From positions 434,001 to 498,000 of the forward strand of contig NZ_ALJF01000013.1 in NCBI RefSeq assembly GCF_000300855.1: 64,000 nucleotides of DNA. The letters run 5' to 3'. The stretch is from Agrobacterium albertimagni AOL15 (lineage in GTDB: Bacteria; Pseudomonadota; Alphaproteobacteria; Rhizobiales; Rhizobiaceae). Below are positions 47,386 to 54,408 of this stretch, in pieces; positions within the stretch are counted from its first letter, which is position 1; each line of letters begins with the position of its first letter. The notes beneath the pieces were generated by a model. It was not told the origin of the DNA, did no database searches, and saw only the letters and a program-made list of their open reading frames with translations. The translations under genes were made by a program, and so were the position numbers.

Positions 47386-47757
47386 ATGCCGAAAAAAGTG
47401 ATGATTGTCGAAGACAACGAGCTCAACATGAAGCTCTTCCGCGATCTGATCGAGGCATCCGGCTATGAGACAGTGCAGACCCGCAACGGCATGGAAGCCA
47501 TGGATCTCGCCCGGCGCCACCGCCCGGATCTGATCCTCATGGATATCCAGTTGCCCGAGGTCTCAGGGCTCGAAGTGACCAAATGGCTGAAGGACGATCC
47601 CGATCTCCACGTGATCCCGGTAATCGCTGTAACAGCTTTCGCCATGAAGGGCGACGAGGAACGAATCCGCCAGGGTGGCTGTGAAGCCTATGTCTCCAAA
47701 CCCATCTCGGTCCCCAAGTTTATTGAGACGATCAAGACCTATCTCGGAGATGCGTGA
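47386..47757 (+). CDS. divK: Single-domain cell-cycle response regulator DivK
   Basis: A 123-residue receiver domain without output. Acid pocket E9-D10, phosphoacceptor D53 ([10 protein letters not shown]), T83-like threonine in AVTAFAM, and K105-like lysine in [11 protein letters not shown]. DivK works in the PleC/DivJ phosphorelay controlling CtrA and asymmetric division in alphaproteobacteria. It is followed 12 bases later by pleD, as in Caulobacter and rhizobia, which secures the assignment. Confidence 0.95.
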   Translation: MPKKVMIVEDNELNMKLFRDLIEASGYETVQTRNGMEAMDLARRHRPDLILMDIQLPEVSGLEVTKWLKDDPDLHVIPVIAVTAFAMKGDEERIRQGGCEAYVSKPISVPKFIETIKTYLGDA

Positions 47758-47769
47758 GGACTGAAAGCC

Positions 47770-49143
47770 ATGACTGCGCGTATTCTGGTCGTCGACGATA
47801 TTCCTGCCAACGTGAAGCTGCTCGAAGCACGGCTGATAGCGGATTATTTCGACGTGCTGACGGCAAGCAATGGCCGCGACGCACTCGACATTTGCGATCG
47901 CACCCAGGTCGACGTCATTCTCCTCGACATCATGATGCCGGAAATGGACGGCTTCGAAGTCTGCGAAAGGCTGAAGTCCAACCCGCGTACGGCGCATATC
48001 CCGGTGGTCATGGTCACCGCCCTCGACCAGCCCTCCGATCGCGTCCGCGGTCTGCAGGCCGGGGCCGATGATTTCCTGACGAAGCCGGTCAACGACTTGC
48101 AGCTCATCTCGCGGGTAAAGAGCCTCGTGCGCTTGAAGACGCTGACGGACGAGCTGCGTATCCGCCATGACACCACCCGCGAGGCCGGCATCGGTGATAT
48201 CTTGAGGCTGCAGGAGGGCCGCCTCGAAGAGCAGGCGCAGGTTCTGCTCGTCGACAGCCGCGGTGCTTCCCAGGAACGCATCATCAAGGCGTTGAAGTCG
48301 ATTGCCGAAGTCAGCGCCATGTCCGATCCGCAGGCTGCGGTGTTCGAGGCGGCTGAAAACCCCTTCGACCTGGTCATCGTCAACAGCAATCTCGAGGACT
48401 ACGACCCCTTGCGTCTCTGCTCGCAGATCCGGTCGCTGGAGCGCACCCGCTTCATCCCGATCCTGCTGATCACCGAGCAGGGGGATGAGCAGATGATCAT
48501 CCGGGCGCTCGATCTCGGCGTGAACGACTACATTGTCCGACCGCTCGATCCGAATGAAATGATTGCGCGAACGCTGACCCAGGTCCGCCGCAAGCGCTAC
48601 AACGACCGCCTGCGCAACAGCGTCCGCCAGACGATCGAGCTTGCCGTCACCGACGGCCTGACGGGTCTCCACAATCGCCGCTATCTCGACACACATCTGC
48701 GCACCTTGTTTGCCCGTGCCAAGGTACGTGGCCGGCCGCTGACGCTATGCATCACCGACATCGACCGCTTCAAGCAGGTAAACGATGTCTACGGCCATGA
48801 TGCCGGCGACGAAGTGCTGAAGGAATTTGCTGGCCGCATTCGCTCCACCGTGCGCGGTGCCGATCTTGCCTGCCGGTTCGGTGGTGAGGAGTTCGTGGTC
48901 GTCATGCCGGATACGCCGGCGGAAGTCGCGGCAACGGTGGCCGAGCGGTTACGCGGTATGATCGAGGCACGTCCCTTCCAGCTTCGTTCTGGTGAGAGCC
49001 CGCTGATGCTGACGGCATCCATGGGCATCGCCACGATCGGCCCAGGCGTTGAAACGCCCGAGCAGCTTCTGAAGCAGGCCGACCGCGCCCTCTATGAAGC
49101 GAAGAACTCCGGTCGCAACCGCGTCGTCGCCGCTGCCGCGTGA
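47770..49143 (+). CDS. pleD: Diguanylate cyclase response regulator PleD
   Basis: A 457-residue protein with two receiver domains and a GGDEF domain. The first receiver has D9, D10 and phosphoacceptor D53 (ILLDIMMPE). The second (residues 155-280) is degenerate, with VIVNSNLEDYD in place of the acceptor aspartate motif, and serves as a dimerisation adaptor. The cyclase has GGEEF at residues 371-375 and an inhibitory I-site RGAD at 362-365, so feedback by c-di-GMP is expected. It couples cell-cycle signalling to pole development and motility. Confidence 0.96.
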   Translation: MTARILVVDDIPANVKLLEARLIADYFDVLTASNGRDALDICDRTQVDVILLDIMMPEMDGFEVCERLKSNPRTAHIPVVMVTALDQPSDRVRGLQAGADDFLTKPVNDLQLISRVKSLVRLKTLTDELRIRHDTTREAGIGDILRLQEGRLEEQAQVLLVDSRGASQERIIKALKSIAEVSAMSDPQAAVFEAAENPFDLVIVNSNLEDYDPLRLCSQIRSLERTRFIPILLITEQGDEQMIIRALDLGVNDYIVRPLDPNEMIARTLTQVRRKRYNDRLRNSVRQTIELAVTDGLTGLHNRRYLDTHLRTLFARAKVRGRPLTLCITDIDRFKQVNDVYGHDAGDEVLKEFAGRIRSTVRGADLACRFGGEEFVVVMPDTPAEVAATVAERLRGMIEARPFQLRSGESPLMLTASMGIATIGPGVETPEQLLKQADRALYEAKNSGRNRVVAAAA

Positions 49144-49619
49144 ATTAAAGGCATGGGGCGCCACCGCCTCCCCATTCAGCGGGCCTCCGGAAAGATTTTC
49201 ACAGCTTTTTCAATTGCCGCCATCCTTGGCATGCCGGGTAATCTTGCTGACTTTTTGAGCAGTTACAAAACGACTTATTTTCAGTCACCAGAATAGTATT
49301 GATGCTGATCCTGCCGATGGCGTCCGACAGGATCGGGAATGTGCTTACTCGATTTTGTATTTAATTGAATATTAGGTTCCGCTGCAGCTGGCTGATCTCA
49401 CCCGGACAAGTCAGTCTCTGTGATCTTTTCAAACTAAGCTTGAGAAGATCCGAAATGTCTCACCGGTATTCTCAAGTCTCAATGTGTGTAGAACTGACTA
49501 TCCCGCGTGAATCGTAAGTTCATCTGAGCCTAATTTAACCATAAAGCAGTGAGGTTCCGCTAAGCAGTTAATAAACTGTTGATTTTTGTCTCTACTTGAG
49601 AGAACTTGCAGCCATCGGA
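49144..49619. other. AT-richer intergenic region with two hairpins
   Basis: No credible gene. The base composition is clearly lower in GC than the surroundings. Two stem-loops stand out: GATCCTG/CAGGATC at about 49309-49336 and GATCTTTTCAA/TTGAGAAGATC (one mismatch) at 49422-49450. Neither is followed by a T-run. The segment presumably contains the promoter for the downstream small RNA. Confidence 0.5.
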
Positions 49620-49793
49620 CAAGACCCCTTCGGAGGTCATCAATACCCCATGATGCTCAGGTCCGCCGCATCTCCTGGGTCGTGGGGTCGGTCGGTTGGT
49701 ATGCAACGTCAAAAACGGTTCCTCGTGCCGTGTTGTGTGCCGACCGACCCCCTAATCGAACACCGGTTTCCGCAAGGAAGCCGGTGTTTTTCG
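49620..49793 (+). ncRNA. Candidate structured small RNA between pleD and rpmG
   Basis: A 12-bp perfect long-range stem, GGGGTCGGTCGG (49684-49695) with CCGACCGACCCC (49740-49751), is followed by a strong intrinsic terminator at 49761-49793. A small ACCCC-TTCG-GAGGT hairpin at about 49624-49637 lies at the 5' side. No good reading frame with a ribosome binding site runs through it. The 5' end is not defined; I place it near 49620. From memory, a rhizobial sRNA family (alpha-r9) is reported in a comparable location, but I cannot confirm this. Confidence 0.6.
49761..49793 (+). terminator. Intrinsic terminator of the small RNA
   Basis: CACCGGTTTCC pairs with GGAAGCCGGTG (one wobble) around GCAA, followed by TTTTTCG. 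A GNRA-type tetraloop and T-run make it a very good terminator on the plus strand. Confidence 0.88.
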
Positions 49794-49834
49794 TTTGGCG
49801 TCAGTGTCCGGGCAGGCGAGGATCGCTGAAAAAG

Positions 49835-49869
49835 AAAAAGGCGCGTCGCTAAAAGCGACACGCCTTTTT
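49835..49869 (-). terminator. Intrinsic terminator after rpmG
   Basis: AAAAAGGCGCGTCGCT and AGCGACACGCCTTTTT form a 16-bp stem with one mismatch. On the minus strand it ends in a T-run, and on the plus strand too, so it can work in both directions. Confidence 0.85.
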
Positions 49870-49889
49870 GAGAAGCCCTCGATCAAGTC

Positions 49890-50057
49890 TTACTTGATCT
49901 TGGTTTCCTTGAACTCGACATGCTTCTTAGCAACCGGGTCGTACTTGGTCTTCGTCATTTTTTCCGTCATCGTGCGGCTGTTCTTCGTGGTCACGTAGAA
50001 GAAACCCGTGTCAGCCGTCGACAGAAGCTTGATCTTGATGGTTGTAGCCTTAGCCAT
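49890..50057 (-). CDS. rpmG: 50S ribosomal protein L33
   Basis: A 55-residue ribosomal protein, starting [20 protein letters not shown] and ending VEFKETKIK, the full family length. The zinc-ligand cysteines found in some L33 forms are absent (a cysteine-free type). AGGACG lies 4 bases ahead of the ATG at 50057; the frame upstream of it is not part of the gene. Confidence 0.97.
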   Translation of the reverse strand: MAKATTIKIKLLSTADTGFFYVTTKNSRTMTEKMTKTKYDPVAKKHVEFKETKIK

Positions 50058-50147
50058 GGTCGTCCTGCCTCTAATAAACGAAGCCGTGGACGACCGAACG
50101 AGGCCCACGGCAAATCTGGCGCGAAACTACAAATCGCGCCCGAAAAG

Positions 50148-51332
50148 TCAAGTGCGTTTCGGCTTAAAAAGCAGGCGTCCCAGGGAAAGCACCACATAGA
50201 GCGCGAAGAAGCCTGCAATTCCCCAGGCAAATCCGTCATTGCCGGTGATGTCGATGGCAGCGCCTATGGCCTGCGGACCCGCGACCGTGCCGACTGCATA
50301 GCAGAAAATGAAGGCCGCATTGGCAGCCGCCAGATCGGCGCCGGTGAGTCGCGATCCGAGATGGCTCAAGCCCACGGTATAAAGACCAGAGACGCAGCCG
50401 CCCCAGAATAGCAGAACCACTGCCATCAGTTGCCAATGGCCGGACAGCCACGGCAGCGTCAGCGAACCGGCAAGTCCGACAATGGCAAGAATCGACAGAA
50501 GCAGGCGCCGGTCACGCATGCGGTCGGAGAGCAGCCCCAGCGGGATCTGGAAGATCATGTTGCCGACACCCATGACGGTCAGGAGAAGCGCTGCCTGCGT
50601 CTCTGTAAAGCCGCTGCGGGTGGCATAGATCGGGAAGAGGGAGAGGCCACCGGCTTCCACCGCCCCGAAGACGAAAACTGCCACTGTCGCCGTCGGCACC
50701 AGGAAGATGTAGCGGAAGAAATGCATCTCCGGTTTTTCGCTCAGCACCGGGCTTTCGTTGCGGGCGATGTAGATCGGGATGGCCGCCGCAAGGATCGCGA
50801 TGGCGCCGACCGCAAAGGGCAGGAGCCCGTCGCTTCCGAGTACGGAGAAGAGCAGGGGACCGCAAGCAAACCCGACGGCGAGCATCGTCGCATAGATGCC
50901 CATCACCAGGCCGCGTCTGCGCGAAGGGGCAGCCGCATTGATCCAGAATTCGGAGAGGATGAAGAGTGTCGTGGTCGCACCGTGAAATACGATGCGCAGC
51001 GGAAACCACATCCAGAACTGTTCGGCATAGTAGAAGCCGATCGCGCTGATCGCCGAGAGAACAACCGCCCAAAGCATTGTCGGCACGACGCCGAGCTTGT
51101 GGGCGAGTTTGGTGGTCACGGGAGCAGCCGCCATTGCGGCGATCCCGGCCATCGCCGAATTGAGGCCGATCAGTGTCGAGGAGATGCCGCGCTTTTCCAG
51201 AATGATGCTGAGCAGCGGCAGGCCGAGGCCGATCGCAATGCCCACGGCGGAGATCGCCGAGATTGCCGCGAAGAGCGAGGGCCAGTGGATGTCCTCGCGG
51301 TCGCCGTTCAGGCCGCCATTGGTCTCAGACAT
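50148..51332 (-). CDS. MFS transporter (YcaD-like)
   Basis: A 394-residue inner membrane protein with about twelve hydrophobic helices. The loop after TM2 is AHKLGVVPTM, and the loop between TM8 and TM9 is GLLSDRMRDRRLL, a standard major-facilitator motif. The N-terminus is short and polar. The substrate is unknown; similar genes are annotated as drug or sugar efflux-type transporters. It is followed by rpmG, with no sign of coupling. The 240 bases upstream of it contain no gene. Confidence 0.85.
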   Translation of the reverse strand: MSETNGGLNGDREDIHWPSLFAAISAISAVGIAIGLGLPLLSIILEKRGISSTLIGLNSAMAGIAAMAAAPVTTKLAHKLGVVPTMLWAVVLSAISAIGFYYAEQFWMWFPLRIVFHGATTTLFILSEFWINAAAPSRRRGLVMGIYATMLAVGFACGPLLFSVLGSDGLLPFAVGAIAILAAAIPIYIARNESPVLSEKPEMHFFRYIFLVPTATVAVFVFGAVEAGGLSLFPIYATRSGFTETQAALLLTVMGVGNMIFQIPLGLLSDRMRDRRLLLSILAIVGLAGSLTLPWLSGHWQLMAVVLLFWGGCVSGLYTVGLSHLGSRLTGADLAAANAAFIFCYAVGTVAGPQAIGAAIDITGNDGFAWGIAGFFALYVVLSLGRLLFKPKRT

Positions 51333-51571
51333 CGGACACCCGGTCGTTCATGTCGCGTTCCTGCCTGAGGCATGACCGCAGGCGCGCAGGTGTCGAAATC
51401 TGTGATGGCATCGGCGCGTACCAGCTCCCGGGCATAGTCGATCGGCGCGGCATGTTCAGACTGGAAACCGCGCGCCTGTCAAGCGCTTCTGATCTCTCTG
51501 TCCGAATCAAGACTGCGCCTCTGGGCGACGTTTAACGACAAACCGCCACAGTCACGTGACGGGTCTATGAC

Positions 51572-52021
51572 TTAATCGCGGCTGTCGCCAAAGGCGTCCG
51601 GCTGCTCGTCATGCCCGCCGAAACCGTGCATGCGCAGCGCCCATTGCAGGCCAACCACGCCGCCCTTGATCGGCTGCAGGCACAGGAGGGACGTGACGAC
51701 GCCGATCGGTGCCCAGATGGCAAAATGCACCCAGGCCGGCAAGACGAAGACAAGATCGGTGGCCATGAAGCCGCCGACGAGAACGTGGCCTAGGATGAGA
51801 ATGACGAGATAGGCCGGCAGGTCGTCGGCCCGATGGTGATGATAGTCCTCTCCGCAGGCCTCGCAATTGTCCACCACCTTGAGATAGCTGCGGAAGAGCT
51901 TGCCCGAGCCGCAGGACGGACATTGATTGAGCATGCCTCGCTTGATCGAGCGCCCCAGCGGACGATCGGCCTTCTCGCCGTCACCATATTGGATCGTTGC
52001 CTGGGTCTGATTGCCGCTCAT
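51572..52021 (-). CDS. DUF983 family membrane protein
   Basis: A 149-residue protein with an N-terminal zinc-ribbon-like part (CPSCGSGKLF near residue 34 and CEACGEDY near residue 55) followed by two hydrophobic helices (residues 73-95 and 100-122). DUF983 genes are common in alphaproteobacteria; the function is unknown. GGAGG lies 6 bases ahead of the ATG at 52021. It follows rnr by 23 bases in the same direction. Confidence 0.88.
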   Translation of the reverse strand: MSGNQTQATIQYGDGEKADRPLGRSIKRGMLNQCPSCGSGKLFRSYLKVVDNCEACGEDYHHHRADDLPAYLVILILGHVLVGGFMATDLVFVLPAWVHFAIWAPIGVVTSLLCLQPIKGGVVGLQWALRMHGFGGHDEQPDAFGDSRD

Positions 52022-52044
52022 GTGCTGCCTCCGGGGCGAAAGTG

Positions 52045-54408
52045 TCAACGTCGCGAGCGCGGCGGACGTGTGCCGGGCTGCTTGCGCCCGTTCCGTCGTC
52101 CGGCCTTGTGGAAGGAACGCGTCGCCACCGGCATCTTGCGTCCCTCGCTCAGCATCTCGAAGCGCAGCGCGCCGGCCAGCGGGACCGCTTCCACAAGCTT
52201 GACCTCGACGACGTCGCCGAGCTGATAGCCGAGCCCGGACTTCTCGCCCGTCAGGGCCTGATGCGCTTCGTCGTAGATATAGTAGTCCCGGCCCAGTGTT
52301 GAAACCGGGATAAAGCCATCTGCGCCAAATTGCGGCAGGGCAACGAACAGACCGGACTTTGTGACGCCCCTGATCTGTCCTTCGAACTCATCGCCGATGC
52401 GCCCAGCAAGATGATGCGCGATCAGGCGGTTGACCGTGTCGCGCTCGGCCGCCATCGCGCGGCGCTCGAAGGTCGAGATTTCAGCGGCGATATCCTCGAG
52501 GCTCGCTTCCTCTTCTTTCGTGATCCCACCTTCGCCCAGACCCAGCGAACCCACCAGAGCCCGGTGAACAATGAGGTCGGCGTAACGGCGGATCGGCGAG
52601 GTGAAATGGGCATATTTCATCAGGTTGAGGCCGAAATGGCCGATATTGTCAGGGCTGTAGATCGCCTGGCTCTGGCTGCGCAGCACCATCTCGTTGACGA
52701 TCACCTGATGTGGCGTGTCTTCGGCTTTCGCCAGAATGCCGTTGAAGGAGTTGGAGCGCATGTTGCCGCCCTTCACCAAGGACATGCCGAGCGTGGCGAG
52801 GAATTCCCGCAGCACTTCCTGCTTGGCGAGTGTCGGTGCGTCATGGATGCGGTAGATCAGCGGCTGGCGCTTTTTCTCCAGCGTCTCGGCAGCCGCGACG
52901 TTCGCCTGGATCATCATTTCTTCGATCAGCTTGTGGGCGTCGAGCCTCTCGGGCACATGCACGCGATCGACCGTACCGTCTTCCTTGAGGATGATCTTGC
53001 GCTCGGGCATGTCGAGCTCGAGCGGCTGGCGACGGTCACGGCCGCGTTTCATCACCGCATAGGCATGCCACAGGGGCTTCAGGATCGGCTCCAGCAACGG
53101 GCCTGTCTTGTCGTCGGGCTTGCCGTCGATGGCGGCCTGCGCCTGTTGGTAGGACAGCTTGGCCGCGCTCTTCATCATGATGCGATGGAAGGTGTGGCTC
53201 GCTTTGCGGCCCTCATGCGAGAAGACCATGCGCACGGCGAGCGCCGGCCGGTCGACGCCCTCGCGCAGCGAGCAGAGATCGTTCGAGATCCGCTCGGGCA
53301 GCATCGGCACGACACGATCGGGGAAATACACGGAATTGCCGCGCTTCAAGGCTTCGCGATCCAGCGCCGATTTCGGCCGGATGTAGTAGGAGACGTCGGC
53401 AATAGCGACAGTGACGATCACGCCATCCGGATTGTCCGGCGACGTATCGAGCTCGGCATAGACGGCGTCGTCATGGTCCTTGGCATCATGCGGATCGATG
53501 GTGATGAGCGGCAGGTCGCGCCAGTCTTCCCGATGCGACATCGAGGCGGGCTTGGCTTCCTCGGCCTCCGAGATCACCGACTGCGGGAAGATATGCGGGA
53601 TGCCATGCGCATGGATCGCGATCATCGAGATCGCCTTTTCCGAGGCAACCGATCCGACGACGTTGAGCACCTTGGCCCGCGCCAGGCCGAAGCGGGCGCT
53701 GCGGCCGACCTCCACCTCGACGAGGTCGCCATCCTTGGCCTCGCCAATATCAGTGGCATCAATCTGCATTTCCTCGCCGCGCCGGTCGATCGGCATCAGG
53801 CGTGCGCCACCGTCAGGCATCTTCCTGACAACGCCCATGACGGCGCCGACATGGCGATCGAGGATCTTGATCACGCGGGCGGTATAGGCCGGGCCGGAGC
53901 GGTCCTTGTTGGCGAAGATCTTGGCGAGCACACGGTCGCCGAGGCCGCCGACGGCCGCCTTGCCCTTGGAGCGGTCGGAGCTCGACTGGCGGATCAGAAC
54001 GGCCGGTGCCGCGCCTGCCTCTTCGGGCCACTCCGCCGGTCGGCCGATCAACTCGCCGTCCTTGTCGCGCGTGGTGATATCGAGAACTGTGACCGGGGGT
54101 AGGGCGCCGGGTCGTGTCAGGGACTTGCGGCTCTTTTGCACGAGGCCGTCTTCTTCGAGATCCTTCAGCGCCTGCTTCAACTCGACGCGCTGCTCGCCCT
54201 TCAACCCAAAGGCCTTGGCGATCTCGCGCTTCGAGGCGCGATCCGGATTGTCGGTGATGAACTGCATGAGCACGTCACGGGGAGGCACTTCCCCGTGGAT
54301 GAGGGCGGTGGGGTTTTCGCTCCTCGCCTTGGCCGCGCCTTCCGCCCGCCGGCTCTTGCGGTTGCCGGAGCCGGGTGTCTCGGAGGGGTCGCGGTATCTC
54401 TTGCTCAA
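52045..54408 (-). CDS. rnr: Ribonuclease R
   Basis: A 787-residue 3'-to-5' exoribonuclease that degrades structured RNA. In order: an N-terminal winged-helix region (residues 45-100), cold-shock domains, and the RNB catalytic domain with LITIDPHDAKDHDDAVYAEL near residue 275 (metal-binding aspartates). A C-terminal S1 domain follows (FEGQIRGVTKSGLFVALPQFG near residue 660), then a basic tail. The likely start is TTG 54408, overlapping the topA stop as TTGA. The open frame running further upstream is the out-of-frame lysine-rich tail of topA and is not part of the gene. Confidence 0.94.
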   Translation of the reverse strand: MSKRYRDPSETPGSGNRKSRRAEGAAKARSENPTALIHGEVPPRDVLMQFITDNPDRASKREIAKAFGLKGEQRVELKQALKDLEEDGLVQKSRKSLTRPGALPPVTVLDITTRDKDGELIGRPAEWPEEAGAAPAVLIRQSSSDRSKGKAAVGGLGDRVLAKIFANKDRSGPAYTARVIKILDRHVGAVMGVVRKMPDGGARLMPIDRRGEEMQIDATDIGEAKDGDLVEVEVGRSARFGLARAKVLNVVGSVASEKAISMIAIHAHGIPHIFPQSVISEAEEAKPASMSHREDWRDLPLITIDPHDAKDHDDAVYAELDTSPDNPDGVIVTVAIADVSYYIRPKSALDREALKRGNSVYFPDRVVPMLPERISNDLCSLREGVDRPALAVRMVFSHEGRKASHTFHRIMMKSAAKLSYQQAQAAIDGKPDDKTGPLLEPILKPLWHAYAVMKRGRDRRQPLELDMPERKIILKEDGTVDRVHVPERLDAHKLIEEMMIQANVAAAETLEKKRQPLIYRIHDAPTLAKQEVLREFLATLGMSLVKGGNMRSNSFNGILAKAEDTPHQVIVNEMVLRSQSQAIYSPDNIGHFGLNLMKYAHFTSPIRRYADLIVHRALVGSLGLGEGGITKEEEASLEDIAAEISTFERRAMAAERDTVNRLIAHHLAGRIGDEFEGQIRGVTKSGLFVALPQFGADGFIPVSTLGRDYYIYDEAHQALTGEKSGLGYQLGDVVEVKLVEAVPLAGALRFEMLSEGRKMPVATRSFHKAGRRNGRKQPGTRPPRSRR

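Noticed and set aside
49586-49852. Frames of 77 and 88 codons in the pleD-rpmG gap
   Set aside because: They run through the long stem and the terminator, lack ribosome binding sites and have no recognisable protein features.
51325-51510. 61-codon minus-strand frame upstream of the MFS gene
   Set aside because: No ribosome binding site, basic low-information composition, and overlap with the MFS start region.
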